This document shows, one piece after another, positions 1-8,747 of a DNA stretch of 64,000 nucleotides. Position 1 is the first letter of the stretch. Each line of letters opens with the position of its first letter. Origin of the DNA: CBDDLD01 sp965230605 (lineage in GTDB: Bacteria; Bacteroidota; Bacteroidia; Flavobacteriales; Flavobacteriaceae). The position numbers and the translations under genes are program-made. The notes beneath the pieces are model-generated. The model saw nothing but the letters and a program-made list of their open reading frames with translations. It did not search any database and had not been told where the DNA came from. The stretch is from assembly GCA_965230605.1 (NCBI GenBank), contig CBDDLD010000004.1, positions 1,488,001 to 1,552,000 of the forward strand, in the 5' to 3' direction.

Positions 1-1002
1 ATATAGTCTATCGAGCTCATATTTTGGAAGTGCTGCTTGCATGTTAGTGTCTTCATTAATTCTTCTTGGAAGTGTTAAAAGCGCTGAAGGGTTTCTATAT
101 GAAATCAATAATGACGTAATCTCTTTGTCTTCATGGTCTTCATCATGCTCGCCATGGTCATGCCCCTCATGATCCTCGTGATCTCCATGATCCTCATCAT
201 GCTCGTCATGGTCATGCCCCTCATGATCTTCGTGATCTCCATGATCTTCATCATGCTCGTCATGGTCATGCCCCTCATGATCTTCGTGATCTCCATGATC
301 CTCATCATGCTCGTCATGGTCATGGTCTTCATGGTCATCATGATCGTCATGATCTTCGTGACCTTCATCATGTTCCTCATGGTCGCCATGATCGTGCGCA
401 TCCCAAATGCTTTCTAAATTAGTAACGATCAATCGATCGATCACTTTTTTAGTAGGCTTTAGAATGCCAACCACTGTTAATTCATCGTTATGTACATCGA
501 TATTATTTTCGACTAATCCATGGGAGCTTAAAAATGTGTCGCCTAGTTTAAGTTCAAGCCGTTCTGCCACCGCATGACCCAATACTACCTCCATAGATTT
601 TTGTACGGCACGTCCTTCTTGTAGTTCTGCATTGTAAAAGGACATAAACTCAGGGGTAGTTCCAACTATTCTATACCCTTTGTAGTTATCTCCATAAGAA
701 ATGGGGACTGCAACTCTGACCATAGGGTTTTTTCCTAATTTTTCTGCTTCTTTATAAGGAATATTCCCTGTTGGGTTGTCTATGTGTAATATAGAAGATA
801 ATACCAGTTGCAGAGGGCTTCCTTTGGCCCCAACGACCAAATCAATATCTCCTAAGTTGTTTTCCATCTGGTACTCAAAAGAGCTTTTTAATTGTTGAAT
901 CCCCAGAAGAAGTGCAATACTTAATGATAGCATGAAAACACTCAATAGTGTGTATAGAGGTTTTGATTTTATATTTTTAAAGCTGATCTTCCAAATGTTC
1001 AT
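1..1002 (-). CDS. FtsX/MacB-type ABC transporter permease with His-rich insert (3' end outside window)
   Basis: Reading the minus strand from the ATG at 1002 gives an open frame to the window edge. Residues ~15-37 form a first membrane helix (IKSKPLYTLLSVFMLSLSIA region), followed by a MacB-like periplasmic domain (LVVGAKGSPLQLVLSSILH, then VVGTTPEFM). At ~residues 202-293 this domain holds a long insert made almost only of His, Asp, Glu and Gly, roughly one third His, after which ordinary sequence resumes (ITSLLISYRNPSALLTLP). The ATG overlaps the TGA of the ATPase gene (ATGA), so the two are translationally coupled. The family exports or remodels envelope substrates with a LolD-like ATPase; the His-rich loop suggests binding of a divalent metal such as zinc, which is inference. 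The C-terminal membrane helices lie outside the window. Confidence 0.85.
   Translation of the reverse strand, partial: MNIWKISFKNIKSKPLYTLLSVFMLSLSIALLLGIQQLKSSFEYQMENNLGDIDLVVGAKGSPLQLVLSSILHIDNPTGNIPYKEAEKLGKNPMVRVAVPISYGDNYKGYRIVGTTPEFMSFYNAELQEGRAVQKSMEVVLGHAVAERLELKLGDTFLSSHGLVENNIDVHNDELTVVGILKPTKKVIDRLIVTNLESIWDAHDHGDHEEHDEGHEDHDDHDDHEDHDHDEHDEDHGDHEDHEGHDHDEHDEDHGDHEDHEGHDHDEHDEDHGDHEDHEGHDHGEHDEDHEDKEITSLLISYRNPSALLTLPRRINEDTNMQAALPKYELDRLY
153..314. repeat. Three in-frame 54-bp tandem repeats inside the permease gene
   Basis: CATGGTCATGCCCCTCATGA recurs at 153, 207 and 261, exactly 54 bp (18 codons) apart, with one or two substitutions per unit; a fourth, diverged copy begins at 315. 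Translated on the minus strand each unit is an 18-residue His/Asp/Glu/Gly block. The period is a multiple of three, so copy-number change keeps the frame. Apparent reading frames on both strands here (Met/Ile-rich proteins) are artefacts of the repeat. Confidence 0.95.
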
Positions 1003-1628
1003 AATGTTATTGAGTTTTGAAAGAATGATTTTATTCTATGATCGTGGGTAATCACTATTAGATTACTATTGTTTTTACGAGCTTGCTTTTTAAGCAACTC
1101 AATAACCATTTTACAATTTTCATCGTCTAAACTTGAGGTAGGTTCATCAGCCAAAATAACTTTCGGATTATGTATTACCGATAACGCAATTCCTAAACGC
1201 TGTAATTGGCCTTCACTAAGCGCTTTTATCTTACGATTCTTAAGTTCGATAAGCCCTAATTCTGTTAACAATTGATCAATGGTTGTCGTATTTATGGGCT
1301 TTTTACTAAAAAAGAGACGGGCTTGCAAATTTTCATAAACACTCAATGATTGTATAGCGTGTTTTTTTTGAAATACTAGGCCAATATTTTGCCCTCTAAA
1401 GGTATCTAATTTACTTGCTGCTAAATCATTGATAGCTGTACCGTCAATAAGGACATTACCACTGATGGGTTTTAATAAACCTGCTAAAAGATGTAAAAGC
1501 GTGGTTTTTCCTATGCCTGATTTTCCAACAATAAGTAGATCTTCTTGCTCTTTTACATCAATATCAGGAAAACTAAACGTTTGTTCTCCTTGTTTGTAAT
1601 GAAATGTAAGATTTTCAGTTTTTATCAT
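999..1628 (-). CDS. ABC transporter ATP-binding protein (LolD/MacB type)
   Basis: This 209-aa protein has all ABC ATPase motifs: Walker A GKSGIGKT at 35-42, Q-loop around Q87, signature LSEGQLQR at 137-144 (LSEGQ instead of LSGGQ), Walker B VILADEP at 157-163, D-loop SSLD and H-loop ITHD near 193-196. Length and motif spacing fit the small stand-alone ATPases that pair with FtsX-like permeases. It is the first gene of an operon with the His-rich permease, whose start overlaps its stop. A -7 box and a palindromic operator lie directly upstream. The substrate is unknown; the partner's His-rich loop and the Fur-family-like operator hint at metal homeostasis. Confidence 0.92.
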   Translation of the reverse strand: MIKTENLTFHYKQGEQTFSFPDIDVKEQEDLLIVGKSGIGKTTLLHLLAGLLKPISGNVLIDGTAINDLAASKLDTFRGQNIGLVFQKKHAIQSLSVYENLQARLFFSKKPINTTTIDQLLTELGLIELKNRKIKALSEGQLQRLGIALSVIHNPKVILADEPTSSLDDENCKMVIELLKKQARKNNSNLIVITHDHRIKSFFQNSITL

Positions 1629-1654
1629 ATATTAACTAACCTTAAATCTATTAT

Positions 1655-1669
1655 TGCAACCATGTTGCA
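1655..1669 (-). promoter_or_regulatory. Palindromic operator candidate TGCAAC-N3-GTTGCA
   Basis: TGCAACCATGTTGCA is an inverted repeat with 6-bp arms and a 3-bp centre. It sits between the predicted promoter and the ATPase start, just downstream of the -7 box, where a bound repressor would block transcription. The layout resembles Fur-family (Zur/Nur-like) boxes, but the regulator is not in the window and the assignment is inferred. Confidence 0.5.
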
Positions 1670-1681
1670 TTAATAGTATTG

Positions 1682-1689
1682 CAAATATA
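1682..1689 (-). promoter_or_regulatory. Bacteroidetes -7 promoter box TATATTTG
   Basis: The minus strand reads TATATTTG, an exact match to TAnnTTTG, about 55 bp upstream of the ATPase start. A convincing -33 TTG is not obvious; TTAC lies at roughly the right distance. It would drive the ATPase-permease operon. Confidence 0.5.
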
Positions 1690-1784
1690 TTGTTTATAAG
1701 TAGCATCAGTAACTTTTAAGAAAATTTAACTAGAAAAAACTAAAAAATCGCCTTTGTTAAAATCCAGATATGCGTTGTTAACTT

Positions 1785-4700
1785 CTAATTCTTATCAATT
1801 ATTAATGCAGGTAAGTTTAATGTTTTGTACATATTGTTATATGCATTCATCTCCGTATTTATAATAGCATCTCGTTCGTTTTTATATACTTGCCAATCAT
1901 CCATTAAATCTTTAAAGCGCTCTTTAGCACCTTGAGTAACTTTTGGATCTGCTTGATCGATATAACCTGAAAGTTGAATGAGCTGCGCATTGAGCTTATT
2001 GTTGAAATTTATAACATCTTGAAAGGTTTTTTGTTTTGCTTGTATTAGGTTTTCCTCCCAGCTGTTAATGCGTTTTATTAGATCTTTTCCTTTTTCTATT
2101 AATGGTTTAGCCGTATCATTATCTTTCAAAAGTTTGGCATAAGCGTTTAGTTGCGTCTTGGCAGAGCGCATTTGATTCACAGATTCATGCATCTCTTTTA
2201 CAGTGTTTTCAATAGTAACAAGCATGTCTTGTTGTTCTGTAAAATCTTGTGGCCTTGCATTAATTGCCGGATTTGGGAGAATGGTAGCTTCGGCCTCTAC
2301 ACTGACTCCGTCTAAAGTTAATCTTAGAGTGTAGTTTCCAGGCGCTACACTAGACCCGTTAAGGCCTCCAAAAACAAAAACTTTATTTACAGGAGGTAAA
2401 GCATCCCTATTAAAGTCCCACGTAAATCTATTATACCCTTTTTTTGAAGGCAGGACTTGAGGTCTTGCTGGTCCTCCCGGCCACGATTTAAAATCTTTCG
2501 GGGGTTTATTTGAATAGGTTCTTATCACTTTTATACCCTGTAAAACGGTCAATTTTAAATCTAAGGTATCAGCATCTTTATCTAAATAATAATCGAATGT
2601 TACTCCACTTCTAGGATTTAGACCTTGACCAGTAGCTCTAGAAGTGCCGCCAAAAATGCGATAGGAGGCTTTTGGCTTAAATATCTGATGCGACACGTTG
2701 GATGCAGTCATATTCTGTAATACGCCCAAATCATCTAAGATCCAGAATCCACGGCCAGATGTTGCAGCGACCAAATCATTGTCTTGTATAATGAGGTCAT
2801 TAATAGCAACCACAGGTAAATTCAACGTTAGGCGTTGCCAATGTGCCCCATCATCATTAGACACATAAAGTCCTGTTTCTGTACCAGCGTATAATAGTCC
2901 TTTTCGTTTTTTATCTGCTCTAACAACTCTAGTAAATCCATGTGGATCATTGAGACCATTCACAATTTTAGTCCATGATTGTCCATAATTGGTAGTTTTA
3001 AAAATATAAGAATTGAGGTCTAAGGATTTGTATCGCATAACGACCACATAAGCCGTAGCAGGATCATGTTCGGAAACATCAATACTATTTATAATACCAT
3101 CCGAAATGCCTTTAGGAGTAATATTTTCCCAATTTGCACCTCCATCTTTCGTAATGTGTAACAACCCATCATCACTACCTGCATAAAGTACACCTTCTTC
3201 GTGCTGAGATTCTACTAACGCAGTTAACGTATTATAATTTTCACCACCAGCGGCTTCGTTGGTATACGGGCCTCCACCTGGGCCATGTTTATCTTTTTCA
3301 TTCTTTGTAAGGTCAGGGCTTATCGTAGTCCAGCTTGTACCACCATTAGTAGTTTTAAAAACGACATTTCCTGCATGATAAATAGTTGTTCTATCATGAG
3401 GAGAGGTAATGATGGGTGCATTCCAATTGTAGCGATATTTAGAATCTTTAGGAGCAATACTTAATCCTAATTCCGGGTATTCTTTAATTGCCTTTTGTTC
3501 TCTAGAACTTTTTGTCCATTTACTAATATTTCCCTGGTATGTCCCGCCATAAACAGTTTCCGGGTTATCCGGATCAAAGGCAATAAAAGCACTTTCCCCT
3601 CCGGCTACAGAATACCAGTCCTTCCAATCAATACCGCCATCACTTGTACGACTGGCAATAGCTATTGCTGAGTTATCCTGTTGGCCACCATATACATTGT
3701 AGGGCACTAAATTATCAGTGATCACACGATAGAATTGAGCTGTAGATTGGTTCTGTTGTGTACTCCAACTTTTTCCACCATTAAAAGAGATATTAGCACC
3801 ACCATCATTAGAGTTAATGAGGTTAGTGTTGTCATGTGGATTAATCCATAGGTGATGATTGTCCCCATGCGGCACAGGAATATTAGAAAAACTTTTACCA
3901 CCATCAATAGATTTCATTACTGGTGCATTTAAAACGTAGACCACATTCTCATTTTGTGGATCGGCAAAAATCTCCATATAATACCAAGATCTTGCAATGT
4001 TTACACGATTTCCATTGACTAGTTTCCAGTTTTTTCCAGCATTATCAGAGCGATACACACCGCCTTTTTTACCTTCTGCTTCAATAACGGCAAACACACG
4101 TTCAGGGTTGGCTCTAGATACAGAAATACCAGATTTACCAAATTCTTTTGGTAGACCTTCTTTCATTTTGTTCCAGGTATCTCCACCATCAGTAGACTTA
4201 TACAAGCCTGAATGTTCTCCACCAGATTCAATGATCCATGGATAACGGCGATGCTGCCACATAGAAGCATATAAAATGCGTGGATTGGTCATATCCATCG
4301 ACAAGGATGAAGCACCAGTTGTTGTATTCACATATAAGACCTTTTCCCAATTTTTGCCGCCGTCCATGGTTCTGTAAATGCCTCGTTCTTCTGTAGGTGC
4401 ATATTGTGCACCTTGTGCAGCGACATACATAATATCCGGGTTTGTAGGGTGAATGATCACATCAGAAATATGATATGTGTTTTCTAGCCCTATATGTTCC
4501 CATGTTTTACCTGCATCCATGGATATGTATACACCATCTCCCATAGAGGTCATAACGCCACGAGCGGCATGTTCTCCCATCCCAACAACCACAATATTAG
4601 TATCACTTTCTGATACTGTAATGGCTCCGACAGATCCGGTTTTAAAGAATTTATCTGAAATGTTTGTCCAGGTAATACCGTCGTCTGTAGTTTTATACAC

Positions 4701-4928
4701 ACCGCCCCCTGTAGATCCCATATAATAGGTGTGGGGTTGTCCAATTACTCCGGTAGAAGCCACACTTCTACCACCTCTGAACGGGCCAATATTTCGCCAT
4801 TTTAAACCATGAAATAAAGAATCAGTAAGTTTTAATTCAGGCGCATTAGTTTTCTTTTTTCGTTTTTGTGCCTGATGGGTTACAGGTAGTAAAAGCATGC
4901 AAATGACTAGCAGTTTTAGCGTCTTCAT
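1785..4928 (-). CDS. Secreted VPS10/sortilin-type Asp-box beta-propeller protein (glycosyl hydrolase-like)
   Basis: This 1047-aa protein starts with a Sec signal peptide (hydrophobic residues 5-18, ending QAQ). From ~40 to ~740 it contains at least ten Asp-box motifs (S/T-x-D-x-G-x-x-W), such as TTDDGITWT, SMDAGKTWE, TMDGGKNWE, STDGGDTWN, TTNGGTSWT and TKDGGANWE, spaced as in multi-bladed propellers. The last 300 residues are a beta-rich region followed by charged helices. Such proteins are usually annotated as sortilin/BNR or YCF48-like, often as glycosyl hydrolases, without proven activity. It lies alone, and no T9SS sorting domain is apparent at its C-terminus. Length is typical of Bacteroidetes homologues. 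A periplasmic or outer-membrane role is inferred. Confidence 0.85.
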   Translation of the reverse strand: MKTLKLLVICMLLLPVTHQAQKRKKKTNAPELKLTDSLFHGLKWRNIGPFRGGRSVASTGVIGQPHTYYMGSTGGGVYKTTDDGITWTNISDKFFKTGSVGAITVSESDTNIVVVGMGEHAARGVMTSMGDGVYISMDAGKTWEHIGLENTYHISDVIIHPTNPDIMYVAAQGAQYAPTEERGIYRTMDGGKNWEKVLYVNTTTGASSLSMDMTNPRILYASMWQHRRYPWIIESGGEHSGLYKSTDGGDTWNKMKEGLPKEFGKSGISVSRANPERVFAVIEAEGKKGGVYRSDNAGKNWKLVNGNRVNIARSWYYMEIFADPQNENVVYVLNAPVMKSIDGGKSFSNIPVPHGDNHHLWINPHDNTNLINSNDGGANISFNGGKSWSTQQNQSTAQFYRVITDNLVPYNVYGGQQDNSAIAIASRTSDGGIDWKDWYSVAGGESAFIAFDPDNPETVYGGTYQGNISKWTKSSREQKAIKEYPELGLSIAPKDSKYRYNWNAPIITSPHDRTTIYHAGNVVFKTTNGGTSWTTISPDLTKNEKDKHGPGGGPYTNEAAGGENYNTLTALVESQHEEGVLYAGSDDGLLHITKDGGANWENITPKGISDGIINSIDVSEHDPATAYVVVMRYKSLDLNSYIFKTTNYGQSWTKIVNGLNDPHGFTRVVRADKKRKGLLYAGTETGLYVSNDDGAHWQRLTLNLPVVAINDLIIQDNDLVAATSGRGFWILDDLGVLQNMTASNVSHQIFKPKASYRIFGGTSRATGQGLNPRSGVTFDYYLDKDADTLDLKLTVLQGIKVIRTYSNKPPKDFKSWPGGPARPQVLPSKKGYNRFTWDFNRDALPPVNKVFVFGGLNGSSVAPGNYTLRLTLDGVSVEAEATILPNPAINARPQDFTEQQDMLVTIENTVKEMHESVNQMRSAKTQLNAYAKLLKDNDTAKPLIEKGKDLIKRINSWEENLIQAKQKTFQDVINFNNKLNAQLIQLSGYIDQADPKVTQGAKERFKDLMDDWQVYKNERDAIINTEMNAYNNMYKTLNLPALIIDKN

Positions 4929-5097
4929 AGGATTGTTTTTGGTTAGTTATAGAAAATCAGTTTTGATTTTCAGATGCAACCGAAAGATAAGGAATTCCTA
5001 TGCAACATACTACATGTACAATTAACAATAGTTTATATACTTAAAACAGCAAAAGACCGAGGATAGTCTATTATGTTCTACCCCCGGATAAGATTGA

Positions 5098-5940
5098 TTA
5101 GTTAGGTTGGTCTACTACTGTATTCCACATACCTGTGGATGCTGTTTCTTGTGCATAGGCTTTAAAACTAATAGGTTTTCTTCCAAGCACTTGTTCTATA
5201 TCGTTTGTGATTTCTGAGTTGCTTGGATTTCCAAGTACTTCAGTAAACAAATACTCTATTAACCAAATGAAATCTTCGGGAACCTGTTGTTGTCTCATCG
5301 CTTCTACATAAGAATTAATGCTTATTGCAGTGAATTGTATGTCTCGTCCGCTAACTTCGGAAATTACAGATACGGCTTCTTCAAAAGTTAGTCCTTCAGC
5401 ACCTGTTAATTCATAGATCTCACCATTATGCTTGTCTTCCGTTAATGCTTTAACAGCAACTTCGGCAATGTCATTTGCATCAACAAATGGAATCTTCATG
5501 TCAGCAAATGGTAAGGCAACATGACCTTCTATTACGCCTTCAACCAAAAAGTTCTCACTGAAATTCTGATTGAACCAATTTGCTCTTACGATGGTATGGT
5601 CCAAGCCAGAATGAATGACTACTTGTTCACACAATTGAGCCTCTTTTTCACCTTTACCAGAAAGTAATACTAGTTTTTTTACATGACTTCTTTTGGCAAC
5701 TTTCACTAGTTGTTCAATGGCTTCTAAGGCACCGGGGACAGCTAAATCCGGCTGGTAGGTGATGTAAATAGCGTCCATACCCTCTACAGCTGCTGGCCAC
5801 CCCTCAGGATTATGCCAGTCGAATGCGGGACTTCCTCCTCTAGACCCAACTCTAACATTATGATCTAAGTGATTTAGTAAGTTTACAATTCGCTTTCCGG
5901 TTTTTCCGGTTCCTCCAATAACTAAAATGTTTTGTTTCAT
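5098..5940 (-). CDS. NmrA-like NAD(P)-binding atypical SDR
   Basis: This 280-aa protein opens with a Rossmann strand and glycine motif GGTGKTGKR at 9-17. It lacks the YxxxK pair of classical SDRs and follows the NmrA/HSCARG pattern (GMDAIYITYQPD, LSGKGEKEAQ, IVRANWFNQNFSE, LTGAEGLTFEEAV). The family includes redox sensors and quinone or NADPH-binding reductases. It is the last gene of a set read from an AraC regulator through two small membrane proteins, with 26 bp to its upstream neighbour. An oxidative or aromatic stress role is plausible but not shown by the sequence. Confidence 0.85.
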   Translation of the reverse strand: MKQNILVIGGTGKTGKRIVNLLNHLDHNVRVGSRGGSPAFDWHNPEGWPAAVEGMDAIYITYQPDLAVPGALEAIEQLVKVAKRSHVKKLVLLSGKGEKEAQLCEQVVIHSGLDHTIVRANWFNQNFSENFLVEGVIEGHVALPFADMKIPFVDANDIAEVAVKALTEDKHNGEIYELTGAEGLTFEEAVSVISEVSGRDIQFTAISINSYVEAMRQQQVPEDFIWLIEYLFTEVLGNPSNSEITNDIEQVLGRKPISFKAYAQETASTGMWNTVVDQPN

Positions 5941-5966
5941 GATTTATGATTTTAAATATTTATTAA

Positions 5967-6470
5967 TTATGATGAATGATTATTTAATAACAGCCCAATG
6001 AGTAATAGGGCAAAGGAGCTAATAGAACTGATCGTTCTAACTAAATGCCATTGTCTCCATGGGTTCTCAAATTTTTGACGAAGTACTTTGAGTTCTTCTA
6101 CAGAAGCAGCTGCTAGATCGGTCTTATCAAGAACCTCATTTAACGGAACATTTTTAAAGACTGTTACAAAGACTACTCCTAGGATAAATATTGAAGCGGC
6201 AGCAACGAAGAACCAAAACGATTTATCTGGGGTTTGATATTTGAGATAAACGATAATTGTATTACTGATGAACGGTCCAAAGAACACAATTATAAATGCA
6301 GGGTTAATAATTACCCTGTTCATTTGTTGAAATGCTTGCAAGAACCCAAGGTTGTCTAGCTGCCCAATTCCCGGAGTTATAGCATTTGTCCATGTAAAGC
6401 AGAGACCAGCAGTAAGCCCTGTTAAAATGATGGTTATGTATATTACTGTTGTTTCTAAATTGAATTCCAT
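5967..6470 (-). CDS. DUF1772 / anthrone oxygenase-like membrane protein
   Basis: This 167-aa protein has four predicted membrane helices (around 8-28, 53-73, 83-105 and 145-163). The N-terminal helix with GLTAGLCFTWTNAITPGIGQL and the following FLQAFQQMNRVIINPAF match the DUF1772 pattern. Bacterial members are uncharacterised; fungal relatives include anthrone oxygenases. It starts 5 bp after the upstream small membrane protein ends, so the genes are probably co-transcribed with the NmrA-like reductase. Confidence 0.75.
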   Translation of the reverse strand: MEFNLETTVIYITIILTGLTAGLCFTWTNAITPGIGQLDNLGFLQAFQQMNRVIINPAFIIVFFGPFISNTIIVYLKYQTPDKSFWFFVAAASIFILGVVFVTVFKNVPLNEVLDKTDLAAASVEELKVLRQKFENPWRQWHLVRTISSISSFALLLIGLLLNNHSS

Positions 6471-6475
6471 TTTGA

Positions 6476-6877
6476 CTATGCTTTAAGTTTTTTTGTTTTT
6501 GGATAAATACTAACGTAGTAGTACATTACGGCTACTCCGATTAGTTCAAGCGCGATGATCCAAAATCCAAAGTCAGTAAAAAAGGTGTAATGATTTCCAC
6601 CATTTGGAATGATAAAAAGCGGAACGGTAATTATAGCATCTAAAAATGCAGCAACAATTAAGAATAATTGTCCCACTAAATAACCATGAGTTGTACTGCC
6701 CTTTTTATAGTAGATATAGGATCCCAGCCACACTAAAGGCATAACTGCAGTGAACAAGATCATATTGGCTTGTTGATCTGGATCTTCTAGAATTCGGAAT
6801 TGATACGAAAGGGTATAGGAGCATACTGCAAGGAACCAAATCCCTATACCGATTAAAATTGCTCTGATAGTTTTCAT
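6476..6877 (-). CDS. Small four-helix membrane protein (DUF5367-like)
   Basis: This 133-aa protein has four hydrophobic segments and short loops, with a conserved-looking centre (LFLIVAAFLDAIITVPLFI). It resembles DUF5367-type proteins; I am only moderately sure of the family. It is the first gene after the AraC regulator and lies 5 bp from the DUF1772 gene, so a shared membrane function with that gene and the NmrA reductase is likely. No catalytic motif is visible. Confidence 0.6.
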   Translation of the reverse strand: MKTIRAILIGIGIWFLAVCSYTLSYQFRILEDPDQQANMILFTAVMPLVWLGSYIYYKKGSTTHGYLVGQLFLIVAAFLDAIITVPLFIIPNGGNHYTFFTDFGFWIIALELIGVAVMYYYVSIYPKTKKLKA

Positions 6878-6969
6878 GTCTTATAATTTTTTGATTACAA
6901 GACAAAACTAGGCCAGCCTTACCAGGATTATTTATTCAAAAAGAAGTATGATTTGTTTGAAAAGACGAA

Positions 6970-7824
6970 CTACTTAAGTTGACTGGGTCTGTAACCAAAT
7001 TTTTTAGCAAAGGCATTAGAGAAAGAGCTCAAGCTGTCATAGCCTACATGCCAGGCAGCTTCTTGTACTGTTGCTTTCTTTTTACTGATTAGACTATGGG
7101 CTGTGGTCAACCTTTCATTTTGTAGATATTTAAACACTGGTAGTCCAAAAACATCCTTAAACTCTTTTTTTAGTTTAGTGGTATTTAAGCCCAATTGCAT
7201 GGAAAGCTCAGACAATGAAGGCGGGTTATCTAGATTATTAGAGAGAATGTCTTTTGCCATTTCGAGACGTTTCTTATCAACCGATTTCATCTCTTGAGCA
7301 TGATTTAAAGCCAATTGGCCAAAGAAGTGTGATAATAGGGTAGTGATTTGACTTCTAAAAAACATCATTTTGGTTTTGCCCTCATATTTTATGTTAAAGA
7401 GGCTATCGACGATCCGATGCATTTCTGGAGTCATATAAAAGCTCGGTCCTTCTACATAGTGATCTTTTGGGTTTACAAGATGTTCTAGTAGCTCAGAGAA
7501 CAATTCGCCTTCCTGATTGGGGAGGTTCTTTAAGTTTCTTGTTGCCGTTGCTATCACTATACATTCTAATGGTTTGTCTTTTGAAACGGTATGAATACAA
7601 TCAACCTGGCCATCTGCATAAAAAGAAAGCGCCAATCCTTTGGTATAATTAAACCTGCGAGTTCCGGTGGGTGAACTCATTTCCAAATCAACATTTCCAG
7701 AACCATAGAAGGCTACTGCAATGACTGGTTCATCAAACCGGCATGAATCTTTAATGACCTCTTTAGAGAAAGCAGTTTCTACAAGAATTGTAAAATCATT
7801 GATGTCTATAATATCTCTGGTCAT
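6970..7824 (-). CDS. AraC-family transcriptional regulator
   Basis: This 284-aa protein has an N-terminal beta-rich sensing region and a C-terminal AraC DNA-binding domain of two helix-turn-helix units (PPSLSELSMQLGLNTTKLKKEF and AAWHVGYDSLSSFSNAFAKKFGYRPSQL, ~200-284). It stands 92 bp upstream of the membrane-protein/NmrA group on the same strand and probably activates it. The effector is not deducible. Confidence 0.88.
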   Translation of the reverse strand: MTRDIIDINDFTILVETAFSKEVIKDSCRFDEPVIAVAFYGSGNVDLEMSSPTGTRRFNYTKGLALSFYADGQVDCIHTVSKDKPLECIVIATATRNLKNLPNQEGELFSELLEHLVNPKDHYVEGPSFYMTPEMHRIVDSLFNIKYEGKTKMMFFRSQITTLLSHFFGQLALNHAQEMKSVDKKRLEMAKDILSNNLDNPPSLSELSMQLGLNTTKLKKEFKDVFGLPVFKYLQNERLTTAHSLISKKKATVQEAAWHVGYDSLSSFSNAFAKKFGYRPSQLK

Positions 7825-7995
7825 TATCGTAGTTCTATTAATGTAATGATGTAATTTTACTATGTATCCACCATCACTATAAATTTAGTAAAAAGGCTTG
7901 AAATCTGTTTATGAATTCTAGTCAAAATGAACTACAATCGTTGTTGATCTCTAGCTTTGATTAGATTTTTAAACTATACTTATACATATTTAATA

Positions 7996-8706
7996 TTACT
8001 TTGCTTCAATAATATATTGATATGGAAGTAATTCTACGTTTATATTAAAAGTGGAATACCCAGCTTTCTTCAATTCATCTACAACCTTATCTATAGATAA
8101 TTTGTGATTTGTAGGAGGCCCTACAGGTATATCAGTTTTAAAGAAATCAATTATAACTAACTTTCCATCAGACTTTGTACCTGTTTTTACCTTAGAAAAA
8201 TAGTCCACACGGTTTTCAATATGATGGTATGTGTTAACAATGAGAACCATATCGGCTTCTTTTTCTTCTAGTTTAGGGGAGTCATAAGGAATTTTACGGG
8301 TTTCAATATTCTTTAAGTTGTTTTTTTCGATTCGGTGCCTAATATACTCTTGAAACTCTTCATCAACATCGGCAGCAATAACGTTTGCGCCTTTTTCTGC
8401 TAGCTTCACTGAGAAGTAACCAGAACCAGCTCCAATATCCATAATAGTTAGCCCTTGTATGTCTCCTAAATACTCTAATACTTTATCTGGTTGTTGATAA
8501 GCGTCTCTTTCTGGGGATTCAAATCGTTTAATTAAATCTTTAACCGTCGATTTGTGCATATATTCATTAGCTGAACGATGTCCTGATTGACTTTGTTCAT
8601 GATGCATATGATCATTTTCTTTGACGTGGTCTAATTCTTTATTATGATGCGTATTATTGCATCCGAAGCATAGAAATAATGTTATTATAAAAGCTATTTT
8701 TTTCAT
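7996..8706 (-). CDS. Class I SAM methyltransferase with lipoprotein-like signal and His-rich N-terminus
   Basis: This 236-aa protein starts with a lipoprotein-type signal (hydrophobic 4-12, FGC with Cys16). A His-rich linker follows (THHNKELDHVKENDHMHHEQ), then a helix with RFESPERDAYQ and a methyltransferase core with motif I DIGAGSGYFSVKLAEKG at ~90-106 and acidic motif II AADVD. A later VNTYHHIENR segment matches motif IV. The fold is that of soluble class I methyltransferases, yet the signal implies export and lipidation, where SAM is not expected. The role is unknown; metal binding through the His segment is inference. It is not tightly coupled to its neighbours. Confidence 0.8.
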   Translation of the reverse strand: MKKIAFIITLFLCFGCNNTHHNKELDHVKENDHMHHEQSQSGHRSANEYMHKSTVKDLIKRFESPERDAYQQPDKVLEYLGDIQGLTIMDIGAGSGYFSVKLAEKGANVIAADVDEEFQEYIRHRIEKNNLKNIETRKIPYDSPKLEEKEADMVLIVNTYHHIENRVDYFSKVKTGTKSDGKLVIIDFFKTDIPVGPPTNHKLSIDKVVDELKKAGYSTFNINVELLPYQYIIEAK

Positions 8707-8747
8707 TTCTGTAACTAATCTGATTTATACCTGTTATACCCTGTTTT

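Noticed and set aside
153..314. Possible CRISPR array
   Set aside because: The 54-bp units are contiguous, with no unique spacers, and encode in-frame protein.
105..417. Met/Ile-rich reading frames on both strands over the first 400 bases
   Set aside because: They are out-of-frame readings of the 54-bp repeats; the minus-strand frame through 1-1002 gives a continuous ABC permease.
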